Source: Endoconidiophora laricicola
Lineage: Eukaryota; Ascomycota; Sordariomycetes; Microascales; Ceratocystidaceae
Length of the DNA stretch: 64,000 nt
Assembly (NCBI GenBank): GCA_001640655.1
Contig: LXGT01000059.1
Coordinates: forward strand, 1-64,000
Reading direction: 5' to 3'
This document shows positions 32,833-43,718 of this stretch, piece after piece. The first letter of the stretch is position 1, and every line of letters starts with the position of its first letter. Below the pieces are notes generated by a model. The model had not been told where the DNA came from. It ran no database searches and was given only the letters and a program-made list of their open reading frames with translations. Both the position numbers and the translations under genes were made by a program.

Positions 32833-33931
32833 TAGAGAGCTAGGGTTACTAGGGAGTTTACGAAAGAATTGGCTTCTCGTTGTTGCAAGAAGACTATTCT
32901 ATGATTATTAGTTTCCACATTTCCATCTTTTTCTTTACTATATGGCCACGACTTACGACATTGCCTGCTTATTAGCAGTTCATTATACACCGGCGTTTAG
33001 GAGCGATTTCTACTATTTTAGCATATATTACACCAGTATATCATGCACGTAATCATCTACAGAATTCATAGCATGTGAAATGTCTATATGAGTCTTATTT
33101 AGCAGGCTATACAGAAAGGAAATCTACTATAGAGCAAAGAGCACTGGATACAGACTGAGATCGAAGAGGTGGGAGAAGAAAGGAAAGAAAATGTCGTGTG
33201 TATGCCGCAATTAGGTTGTTGCTGAAACGAAAGCGTAGACTCCCAAATACGAGACTCGGATTAGATACAGTAGAAAAGAAAGTGAAATATTGTTGGAAAT
33301 AGAAAAGAACCAAAGAAAAGAAGAAACAATGACAACAAATGGAACGGGGAGGATTACAGCGAAGAGAGAGAAAGAGATCTGGATCTAGGAAAAAATAACG
33401 AAGCTGAAAGCAACAAAGGAAAGGAAACTCAAAGACTAGCTAGATCAAAGGCTCGATATGAGTGACTGGTAGATTGGAGAGCAAGAGAAGATGTGTGTCA
33501 AGGGGAAAAGGGGAAAGTGGCCCGTAAACCTAAGAAGAACGCGCGGACTCATGGGCCGTGAATGTAACTGCATTCTCATGGAATAGTATACGGGAATGAG
33601 TAAATTATCCTGCCTTTTTCATAATGACTCGCTTCGTAGCTAGAGATCACCAGAGGGCTCACCCGACGTCTAGGAATGGAATCTTGCAGCCTAGAAACCT
33701 AGGGTTCAAGATCTGTTCTTGCACTATGCCACGTTGAGATCCAAAGACGCTTTTCAATTCTCTTGGCCCCATTGTGTTGTTGACAGAGAGGAAGAAAAAA
33801 GAAAAAGAAAAAAAAAAAGCACTGTAACAGGAGACATCTGGACAGACTGGCTCAAATTTCTGAGGAAAGACGACCAGAACACGGGCTTAGCAACAGCTGC
33901 TAGCCTTAACTCAAGCCTAGTTGAAAGCAAC
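32830..33931. other. Spacer between convergent genes
   Basis: About 1.1 kb containing the 3' ends of the T5orf172 gene (+) and the Ser-rich gene (-). A-rich stretches occur at 33790-33818. No gene or RNA is recognised. Confidence 0.5.
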
Positions 33932-35429
33932 TTAGTTGGCGGCAGCAGCGGCAGCGGCGCGGCGCCAAGCCTTGCCTCTGAAGCGGATACCGTAGCTGTA
34001 AGCACCGGGAATTTCTTCGGGAGCATCAGTAGGAGCAGAAGTCTCGACAACGGCCGACGAGGACGACGTCTTAGAGGCAGCAGTAGGATCAGCAGAGGAG
34101 ACAGTGGTCTCGGCAGCAGTCACAGAGGCCGACTCCTCGGGCCAGCCATAGCTGGGCCACGACCAGCCAGCGGAAGTTGTGGCCTCAACAGTAGCCTCAG
34201 ACACAGTAGAAGACGAGTGCTTGGGCTCAACAGTAGAGGAAGTAGCGGGCTTGTACTCAGAAGAAGAAGTAGAGGGCTTCTCAACGGGCGAGGCAGACGA
34301 GACGGTGGTCTCAATGGCAGACGAAGTGGGAATGGTGATGGTCACATGGGTCGAAGAAGTTAGGGTAATGAAGGTCAGCGGGTCGGTAACAGTGAAAGAA
34401 GGCTCAAAGCAGCCGTAGGCGTCGGTGCATGACGAGGTAGGAGCGACAGAACCGGAAGTGGTCAGCGTCTTGACGGAAGAAGGGACAGGCGCAGAGCTGG
34501 AAACCGCCCAGGTTGAATAGGCAACAGAAGAAGACGAAGACGGCGACTTAGAGACAGAGGCGGTGTGAGGTTCAGCAGAGGAAATGGTCGAAGAGGACTC
34601 GGGAGCAGGGTAGCAGCCGTAAGGGTTGTTGCAGACGCTCGATGAAGAAGCGGCGGCAGATGAAGTCGGGCCGTGAGTAGGGTCAGTAACGGGGTGAGCC
34701 GAGGACACAGGCGACGTCGAAGGCTTGACAACAATCGACGAGTAGCTAGTAGACGAAGACTCGCTGAAAGTGAAAACTGTCTCACTGTGATGCTCACTAT
34801 GGTGCTCAGATGAGGTAGGAACGGGCTCGAAGGTGGACACGGTGACGTGGTGCGACGAGGCCGGGGCCGATGAAGTCAAGGTCTCAGCGCAACCATAGGG
34901 ACTATCGCAGCCATCGACAGAGTGAGTTGAGGCCGGAGCCGGAGCGGAGCTACTCGAGGGCTGGACGTGGTGCGACGACGAAAAGACGGGATGGGTCGAC
35001 TCAGCGTGGTAGGAGCTAGTGGAAGTAGTGGCCACAGGCTCAAACGACGAGACGGTGCTCTCAATCAGCGACGTCCAGAAGCTGGCTGACGATGGGCCCT
35101 CAGAGAATGAGTAGCCGGGAATCGACCAGACGGAAGCTGACGAAGGAGCAACTGAGCTAGGAGAAGGACTGGCGCTGCTGCTGTGGTGAGGGTAGTGCCG
35201 GGTCGACGAGCTCTCGTTCTCGACCGAGACGCTAGTGTGGACAGGCACGTCAACGCTGTGCGTGGAGAAGATGCTTGACTGAACAGGCACGTCAACGCTG
35301 TGAGTGGAGAAGATGCTAGTTTGAACAGGCACATCAACGCTGTGCGTAGAGAAGATTGTGTCAGAGGTCACGGGCACGGGAACATCGACAGTGTGCGAGC
35401 TGTGAGGCTCCGAGTAGCTGAGCCAGCCA

Positions 35430-35461
<32 letters not shown>

Positions 35462-36220
35462 TGAGACCGAAGGGCCGGGTCCGTGACCGTGGCTGCTGCT
35501 AGACGGCACAAATGTCGGCTCAGCAGAGCTAACGGTCGAGTCTAGTGTCGTCAGAAGTGGCGACGGAGTAGACTGAATTATGCCACCCGAGCTGCTAGGG
35601 TACACGTTGCCTGAGCTAGTGCTCAGGTCGTCGGTGCACGTAGTAGACTCAGTTCCAACGGCGTGGGACGACTCCGGACCGCCAGGGTAGGTGCTGACGC
35701 TCAGCTCACTGACAGACACACTAGTAGTCGCGTGAGATGGGTGAGCAGAGGAAGTGGTCGAGTGACCAGGAACCTGCTGGCTCGAAGACGGGCCAGGACC
35801 GGGGACGGTCGAATAGCCAACCGAAGAAGAACCCGAAGGGTGAACAGAACCGGGGCCGGTTGAAGTCGAGTGACCAACTGACGACGAGGGAGAGGGCACA
35901 CCGGTGATGAACGGAGCGCTGGTCGACGCAGTCGAGTGGCCGGGAACTCCCGTGGTGGTCTGGCTGCCACCGCCACAGTCGGACGCAGTGAGGTACACGG
36001 TCTGTGTGACAGTGGACGTGGCAGCGACGTCAGTGCATTGCTGCAGGCAGACAGGTGGGCAGTGCGACGCATCACGGTGGCTATTGCCTTGAGGAAGAGC
36101 CAGAGCAGGACTATACAAAGAGTTAGTGATACATATCCTAACGTATACGGCCGTGATAAAAGACCAAAGAGAGAGAACTCACGCCACAGCGGCGGCAGCG
36201 AAAAGACCAACGCGGATCAT
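33932..36220 (-). CDS. Secreted Ser/Thr-rich cell-wall-type protein with repeated Cys motifs
   Basis: Two exons: 36220-36183 and 36110-33932, giving 738 residues. Splicing the 72-nt intron (GTGAGT..TATAG) creates a clear signal peptide (MIRVGLFAAAAVAPALA) that is absent without it, so the start is well supported. The body is dominated by Ser, Thr, Pro and Val, as in heavily O-mannosylated wall proteins. An N-terminal Cys cluster (CPPVCLQQC, then SDCGG) is followed by four tandem 14-residue repeats around HSVDVPV. Three copies of C-x-x-[PA]-YGC occur (CDSPYGC, CNNPYGC, CTDAYGC; near residues 414, 506 and 574). The C terminus (GIRFRGKAWRR plus an Ala run) is basic and lacks a GPI signal, so the protein is probably secreted or wall-trapped. 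I do not recognise the family. Confidence 0.75.
35236..35361 (-). repeat. Tandem 42-bp repeats encoding HSVDVPV units
   Basis: Consecutive 42-bp units encode STHSVDVPVQ[T/S]SIF-type 14-mers inside the Ser-rich protein. They are near-identical at the DNA level, indicating recent expansion or homogenisation. Confidence 0.8.
35430..35462. repeat. (GAC)11 run encoding polyserine
   Basis: Pure GAC repeats on the plus strand encode a serine tract on the minus strand in the Ser-rich protein. Confidence 0.85.
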
Positions 36221-37718
36221 GATGATGAAAGATATTGGACGGGGTGGAAACAGATATTGGAAGATCCAAGTAAAGAGCGGACGGTCAGTTGCAAAAAGTG
36301 TAACAGTGAGTGAAAGAGAACTAGATAAAGACGGGATGGTCTATGAGTTAAATAAACACGGAGAAAGAACGGAAGTATGATACTGAAAGAGAGAGAGAGA
36401 AAGAGAGGAGTCGAAGATCAGAAAGAGCTTGCGTGCCTGAAGAAGAAAAAGAACTTCTTGAGTCCAGATAGACGAGACGGACGTCAGCCATTTATACAAG
36501 AAAACTGGCACTATTACCACCCAAGGGGGAATTGTCTCTTAGCACTAACATGGACACCGGAGGACTACAACTTCGATACTACGCATACGCTTGGTATTTC
36601 GCCCGCCTCGTCTGGGCCGTTTACTCTCCCTACCTGCTGGAAGGACTAGCTGCCAAAGCCTCCTCTGAATTTGTCTTAGCCAATCAATTCAGAGTTGACA
36701 AAGGTTCTCAGACTCATCAGCTGCTTTCTCTATCTCTTACTTTGATATCTCGCTGCTGCTAATATGTGTCGTTGAAACAGGTGCACAGAGACACACTGGT
36801 CTTCGAGCTTGAGCCTCTCGGGTTCACAAGAGAGAGACTTATCCAGCCTAAGAATTTTGAGCCGGCCACAAGTTGGTAGACAGTCTGGTGGTATATGTCG
36901 ATACCATTGCTGCTCAAAGCTTTATGATGTCGGACGACGAGGTGATACTATCTACGTCTATTAGCCTAGCAAAGCATCTACTAATGCTAGTGCTACAGGG
37001 CTTCGTACATTAACAATATCTTGCCATAATATAGTACTAGTAATTTCGTTCCGCTATGAAGTGCGAACAACCCGTGACATTTGCTGCTCAAAACGAGTAC
37101 ATAGCCAGGCCAAGGGCATCATTGTACTAACTTTCTAAGCCAAAAAAACTATAAGCCATCAGCCACTCGCCTCTTACTCAACTCAAAAAAACCAATTCTT
37201 GTAAGAGACGCTCACTAGCTCTCCTGTTTCACCACAGCTTCATACTCAAAGAGAAAGGCCCTGCTACAAAAGAGCAATACATAGACCACTGTCTTGTGTG
37301 TCCGTTTAAGCAGCCACTAGACGGGTTTTTTCGAGTCTACAACATCACACCAACAGATCCTTTCTTCCAAGTAAACGGCAGAGCCTCTCTTTTTCATTCT
37401 TCTATTCTGATACAAGCGGCGCCACGCTGTGTCAACGAAAGACTATTCTCGTTAACCTTTTTTTTATGCATATAACCCTAGTATGCCCTGGTAAGCCAGC
37501 TGTCCTTTGGACCGCCACGACTAGGAGTTATACATCGAAGCTCGCATAGAAAATACGCCTTCTCTCCCTGAGCATCACTAATACCGAGCTTGTGCTTCAT
37601 GTTATTTATAACATGGATGATGATCGACCGCTTGAAGGGAGAAACAAGACTCTTCTATATTTTCTATAAACGAGCCACTAAGAACAGTCTGTCTCTCCTC
37701 TCATTCCCTGTTTGGTGC

Positions 37719-37758
<40 letters not shown>

Positions 37759-40137
37759 GCTCGGCAGTCTCTCGCGATCGATCTTAAGAATTACTCTTCA
37801 CCGCATATATCATTTATATACAGTACGTAAGTAGATCTCATCTATAGCTCAGCTTGCCGCTGCCAAGCAAACCATCCTGTTTGTTTTCTCTGGACTTGAG
37901 CTTCTTGCTCCTTTTTCATTCAAGCGAGCCGAGGAAAGTCTCGGCCTCGAGAACCAAACACACTGTTGTTACACGGGCCGTTGTAGTTTCTGAAACAAAA
38001 CTTCCAAAGTTATATATAGGCATTAGTAGTAAAAAAAAGGCAGTAAAGTCAGTCAAAGAGTTACAGAAGCAATTTGATGTACATAAACCAGATTCCAGGC
38101 AAGCACAAACACGACTCGTATTCACGCTACCGTGTAACCATCGAACGGTTCATGGTAACAGCTGTAGCTTTGCTCTTGGTCAGGGAGCTCAAGCTTTAGG
38201 TATTCTAGCTTCAAATGCCCATAAGCTTCAGCTTCAATCTGTTCGATCACAGTACTAGCGTGTGTACTACCAAATTGACTCGTCGGCAATGGTGATAGTA
38301 TTACATCTAGCAATGGGGCCAGCTGATACACAGAATGATTCCCAGCCCCTGCTTCATAGATACAGCTCTATTCGTAACTAGTCCCAAGCCAAACAGCCTG
38401 TTAAACTTCATTGGGTCAATTAAAGTATCCATAGTAGCTGAGATATATTGGTCTCGGTACCTTTCCGTCCGAGTCTTGTCCCGCCACAGCGGTTCCCGCA
38501 AACGAACATATTCAATCAATACGGGTATCATGATGAACGCACTTATGCTGTTGTCAATAAACGAAGGAAAAAAGCAGACCTGATATTCTGATGACCTGCC
38601 GAATTATCGGAATCCCCATATCATTTATTGCGTATGACCTTCTTCTTTTTGACTGACAGCATCACACCTTTTAGATCTTAACAGGCTGCCTCTTGCCTCT
38701 CTTTTTCACTAATGTTTTCTTCTTCAAGACTGTTTCATTGGAGTACTTCGGGATTATGACTGTTCCTGCGTTCACTAGTCTTTACAATAAGTCTAACAAT
38801 CGTTGCTCGATGAAACTATACAAGAATTAGATTAACTATGCTAATCCCCTCTAACTAATCTACTCTTCCTATCTACCGTTATCTGGTATGTACTTCTAGT
38901 ATCAGGGCCGTATTTATTTCCTACACATACAGATATTATGAAGCGACTCACAAAGATACACACAATTCCTGCCATTTCAAAGGCATCCCCCTCCTTTATG
39001 TGCACTTCTTTTTGCTTCTTGGTTTGCTTTTATAGGCAAGGCAATGACTTGAATTCGGCTAATTCTCCATGCCACGAATGTCTTTTTCAGGCGAGCAACG
39101 TGGAACGCCAACCAACAAAAAATGAGATTGTACGTTGGACATATACGGCACGCCCTGCATGTTGTCTATATTGTACACAAACTTAGCGACTGCCAGTAGT
39201 AATAGTCGTAATATAAAAGCAGCATTGTTAATAACATGAAGTGGAAAAAATCTATGACTCTAAACTTTCTCACGAAATATAATGGCGGACACAGATCATC
39301 CATCATGCGATTACTATGTGAATATATTACATTTTTGAATCATGTTCGAATTATGAGTATGTTAGGGTTTGACCCATCTGACATTACAGCCTCTCCTCCT
39401 TCGCTACCAATAAATTGAAGCTTTGCATTGTTGCCACATATGATGAACTAGCTGTCCCTGCAGCTGCACGGAAACCTAACTATATATGACAGTAGCAGTA
39501 ACATTAGCAATAGGCTTAAGTTTAACTTGCTTTGTATTTATTCTATATATTTATTCGATTAAAGATGTTGAGCCCCTGAAACCATACATACGCATATGCA
39601 GGCACTGCAGGACGTTTTTTTTTCTTGATGGGAGCTGAGCTGAGAGGGTTTAGTATTATCAGAATGATTATGCCATATATGACATATGGGGCTAGTTGAA
39701 CTTGGAGTACAAGAGAAACTAGCATTTGCGTAGTATAAACCCTACTTGTCTAGTAGATATGAGACTTGAGAGACAAAGGAAATTGGTATCTTAGGAGATG
39801 CGAATATGCCCAGAGAAGACGCCGAACTTCGTGCAAGGGACAGATGTAACTGCAGCTGCGTATGAAGTATGAAAAAAAAGGAAGAGGAGCAAGAAAGATA
39901 TAGGACTGAAGATAAAGGGCACTTATGTAGCAAAGAAAAGAAAATCAGAAAGAAAGAAACCGAAAACGCTGCTGAATTTTAAATAAAATTGGCAGATGAA
40001 GGACGCATTTGACGAGATAGGACCGGGAACCGATTAGATTAGACATAGAGCTGGAGAACAGAACTTGAAGGGACTGATATATCGAGATGCTGGAGTATTA
40101 TGACAGGAGAATGTGTCCGAGGAGGCGCAACATGATG
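36221..40137. other. 3.9-kb gene-free spacer
   Basis: It lies between the start of the Ser-rich gene and the end of the lipid-droplet hydrolase gene, both on the minus strand. The first few hundred bases are probably the Ser-rich gene's promoter, with purine-rich sequence to about 36480. It contains a (GTT)n run at 37720-37759. Frames up to 134 codons (37854-38258) show no family resemblance. Confidence 0.5.
37720..37759. repeat. (GTT)13 microsatellite
   Basis: Forty bases of pure GTT/TTG repeat in intergenic DNA. The same motif class (CAA/GTT) occurs in the INO80 first intron and in the polyglutamine codons at 15.2 kb. Confidence 0.9.
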
Positions 40138-41471
40138 TTAATACACGCGCTCATCATCCCAGTAGATCTTTTCGTCATACATGTCATCTGAGTAGCCTTC
40201 ATCATCTTCATTGTAATGAATGGTGTCGTTGTCATTGGGGATCATGGTGGCTTCGATTTTGCGGATGCGGTCACGCACCCAACCGGCTACCACGATACTT
40301 GCATCTGTACATAGACAAAGTTAGCTCTGAAACAAAACTAAGAGACAGGGAACACCAAGGCTTAGTGATTCTAACCAATCACACATAGACAGGAGAGAGA
40401 ACATCTCACTCTTATGAATGGGTGAGACTCTAGAATATGATTGGCGGAGCCACAAGAAACAGTAAAAGGGGGACTGGTGGGAACAAACTTACAGTCGCGG
40501 GTACAAAATGCATGGGGAATATTTCCCTTACGCTCAACTACTATTTCTGTCCGGCCTTTGTGGCGGGCTGGGCCTTCTGCCTCTGCATGAGCTCTGAGTT
40601 CGGATATCCATGCATTGCGAATATCAGTGTTAACCCAATGATCCGCCTTTGCATAGAGAAAGTAAAACTTTGTTGGGTCTTGCTCAGCAGGAGCAGCACT
40701 CTCGTCGCACCATGGATCATCTGAATCAGATGGCGGGTCATCAACGTCCATTTCCCAGAGTTCTTGCTCCCAGGCATCTTCCTTGATGACGTCCATTTCA
40801 TCCAGGCCCATGGCAATGGCCTGACGGATGCCGTCGCGACTCTTGAGGAAATCAGCAGTAACCTCGGCAGCGCGTGGAGAAAAACCTAACCACGAGCGCA
40901 GCATCCAGGCCAGCGCTCCCCAGGGGATGAGAAGCAGCAGCAGCCAAGCAAGAATATAGAAATTCTCAGCTAGGCCCGGAATACAGCGCAAACGTGTGAG
41001 TTGGCGGCCCTGCGGCGACTGTGCAATGTGCACGACGGTGGGGAAGAGGAGGATGCCGGCACGAAGGTGAAGATGTGGTGCGGCTGATGGGTTACGTTCG
41101 TGACGGTTGAAGAGCTCTAGAGTTAGGTAAGAGCCAACCGAGTGACCAATGATGATGACAAAGTCGTACGGAGTGCCGATGCGCGACTCGTCGAAGCTGT
41201 TTTCAATGCGGCGGCTAGCTAAGTCTTCGTACAAGGCGTCGATCTGGTCGGCGACAAGGAACGGTTCACTGCCGTCGATTCCAAATGGGATATGGTCTTC
41301 ATCATGGAAACCTGGTAGACTGCGGCCAAATATGTCATAAACAACATCGGGGTCAATTTGCATCAATATGGTGCTGAGGAAGGAAAGAAACTGCTCATAG
41401 TAGTCAATGAGGCCTGGGTTTCCGGGAATGAAGTAGACCAGGGCATGACGACCAGTTCTTGGAACCCCCAT
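40138..41471 (-). CDS. Lipid-droplet-associated hydrolase (LDAH/DUF2305 family)
   Basis: Two exons: 41471-40493 and 40304-40138. The 188-nt intron (GTAAGT..TACAG) joins IPHAFCTRD to YASIVVAGWVRDRI; the product is 381 residues. It is an alpha/beta-hydrolase with the family's YFIPGNPGLIDYY at the start, nucleophile Ser111 in GHSVG, an Asp near 277 (AKADHW) and His320 in NIPHAF. A hydrophobic hairpin at 171-188 (YILAWLLLLLIPWGALAW) is the membrane-inserting element that targets these proteins to lipid droplets. Substrate is debated in the family (sterol esters, possibly others). The frame is open above the ATG without another ATG, so an extra 5' exon is possible. The last ~40 residues are acidic. 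Confidence 0.88.
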
Positions 41472-42178
41472 GGCGGGGACGAGCAAGCCTAGAGCATCCG
41501 AAGGCCACGCAAGGAGCGCGGCAAGCGGGGCGGTAGCAACTATTAATCTGGAGTGATCTAGATGTGATGTGTTGATTGCTACGGGCAGACGGACAAGCTA
41601 AAGGCGGTCAACAGGGGGGGGGGGTCGAAGACGGTGATGATACTGGCCGGAGGGCAAGTAGGAAGGCAAAAGCGACCAAACAGATGTGTATAATGAAGAT
41701 CTCGGGTAAGACTCAAACTAACAGACCAAGTGACGTATAGTCTACTCAGACCTAATACTGCGCGCAGCAAAGAGGGGTGGCAACGGCTGAAAGATGGTGA
41801 CTTCTTAGTTAACGGTGAGAAACAGCGTGAAGTGGAAATGATAGCAGATTTGCGTCGGTGAGACGATATATGACACCGGTTTAGATGCACAGGTAGAAGG
41901 CAGTATTGGAGGTTGGAGTGAGGAAAAAGGAGAGCAGAGGCTAGGTAAGTTTAGGAGTAGTAATAGCAAGTAGCAGTACTAATGACGGTGACAGTCTACT
42001 ACGTAAAATAGCTCTAAATCTGGTTGATAGAATGAATAGTCGGTATCTTGCCAAGCGGTGACTAGTTGCAGTGGTAAGAAGTTACTGGTACTAGCAGATT
42101 GAGTTTGCGAGTGCTGGCAAATCAGCTGGCAGGGAGACCCCGAGAAGCGACAAAAGTAGTAAAATGTGAATAAACTAC

Positions 42179-42198
42179 GTGTGTGTGTGTGTGTGTGT
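42179..42198. repeat. (GT)10 microsatellite
   Basis: Twenty bases of alternating GT in the LDAH/DUF89 intergenic region. Confidence 0.85.
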
Positions 42199-42530
42199 TG
42201 GAGCTACAGGCCGACAAAGAACGGTCGATCAGACGGGGAGCAGAGGCGGAACAACAGACAGCAGCTGATGGAACTAAAGCGAGGCGAATCAAGGTTCAAG
42301 TCGAGATGAGACGAAAAGAGGATAAGCAGCGATCAATGGAAATGGGTAATAAGAATCTAAACTTGCATGTGCACGCGGTTGATATGCACACAGCTGTTAG
42401 AGCGTACAGTCTGTGTGTGGGTTGTATCTCTTCAAGTTAAGGTGCTGCAGGTGGGCTGCAAGCGGGTACGGGATCTGGGTTCTGTTCTGGGTTCTAGGTC
42501 TGAGTCTGAGTTTGTCTAGGTGTACTCAGA

Positions 42531-42531
<1 letters not shown>

Positions 42532-42572
<41 letters not shown>
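42532..42572. repeat. (GCAGGA)n hexanucleotide repeat
   Basis: Nearly seven pure copies of GCAGGA in intergenic DNA between the LDAH and DUF89 genes. Confidence 0.9.
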
Positions 42573-43643
42573 CGCCGAGGAAGTTGAAAGATGCGGATAG
42601 ATGCAGCCTTCTGGCCGACTTCTCCTCTTTGGCTATCGTTCTCTAGCATGCACAGCAAGCAACTTGCAAAAACAAGACAACAAGCAATAGCAGTCTAGCC
42701 TAACTGGGCACTGGTCGCTTCACAGAGTCGCAGCGCTGTAGCGTTGCAAAGACAACAAAGAAGGAAAATTAGCCGGCCACGATTCTGTACTAGAGGTACG
42801 TAGCACCACTGGCTGCAGGTTATTGGTGTTGGACAACAAAGCAGATTGGCTGAGATGGCTGTAGGACTGCAAGACGACCCCTCCATTCATTGTTTAACGT
42901 CCAGATTGCGCGATGGATTCTTTGGATTCTCTGGATAGGCGACTACTGAGAAGCGAGCACCTGGTCGGAGAGACTGGACTCCTCTTTGTCTTCCCTTCGT
43001 TTCTCTGGTCCGCGCCTGTTTGCTGCAGAAGAAGCGACGTAGAATTGTGATGGTTGATGCAATAAAATGAGTGTTGGCGTAGCTAAAAGGAAAGAGGAAA
43101 GGGAAACTAAGTAAACAAAACAATAGCAAATAACTACAACAATACCGTGAAATGAGGCAAGTTTACATAGTTATGGCAATAAGCTAGGATAAATGGCGGC
43201 CCCAGAAGTAGCCAGGCTTGCCAGCATGAACACTTTTAGTACTAGTATTTCGCTATTAGGCGTAATCAGGTGAAAAAATGACTAAAAAGACTCTCGCTGT
43301 TAGGGCGAGATGAGGCGACGAGGGTCAAATTGCCGTCCAAAGCGCGGGTGCGACTTTCTTTGCTAGGTTTTCTCCATTTGTTCTCGGACCGGAAAAGGTT
43401 CCTGCGGGTAAACCCTAGTTGGCACGCTACATGGTTAAATTGTTATTCGTTTTGCGGGGCATTGGTTTGTACGGCATTTATGACCCTAATGTCAACAGGG
43501 TTTGTGAGATGCACGTAGCGGGGCCCGAACCCCACGTTGACTTCAACAACATCGGAGTCAAAAGACTATATCGTATCAAACCAACCGTACAGGTCGCGCT
43601 GCTGTTCCTAACAAAATTTTTTCTATAAAACTTTTTTTTCCCC

Positions 43644-43651
43644 TATAAATA
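43644..43651 (+). promoter_or_regulatory. TATA box of the DUF89 gene
   Basis: TATAAATA lies 75 bp before the predicted ATG at 43719, after a T/C-rich stretch. This is the expected place for a core promoter and supports the 13-nt first coding exon. Confidence 0.5.
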
Positions 43652-43718
43652 GTTTATCACTAGCTATAAAACCAGGGATATCTTCTTGATACTTTGGCTA
43701 ACCGCATTAGCACTCAAA

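Larger units (their letters stand above)
41472..43718. other. Divergent promoter region of the LDAH and DUF89 genes
   Basis: About 2.25 kb between divergent start codons. It includes a G-run near 41613-41623, a (GT)n run at 42179-42198, a (GCAGGA)n run at 42532-42572 and a TATAAATA box before the DUF89 gene. A tRNA-like GC-rich patch near 43516-43540 was examined and not accepted. No gene is supported. Confidence 0.5.

Noticed and set aside
35236..35361. Regular 42-bp repeats considered as a CRISPR-like array.
   Set aside because: They are in-frame tandem protein repeats with no unique spacers, in a eukaryotic genome.
37854..38258. 134-codon plus-strand frame in the 36-40 kb spacer.
   Set aside because: No family resemblance, average spacer composition, and no supporting exon nearby.
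41472..41560. N-terminal extension of the LDAH frame above ATG 41471.
   Set aside because: The frame is open but has no ATG; a further 5' exon is possible but no convincing one was found.
43505..43565. tRNA-like patch on the minus strand (GTGGGGTTCGGGCCCC resembling a T arm, with TTGACT/AGTCAA stem).
   Set aside because: No acceptor stem, the B-box lacks the conserved A, and no plausible anticodon arm can be placed.
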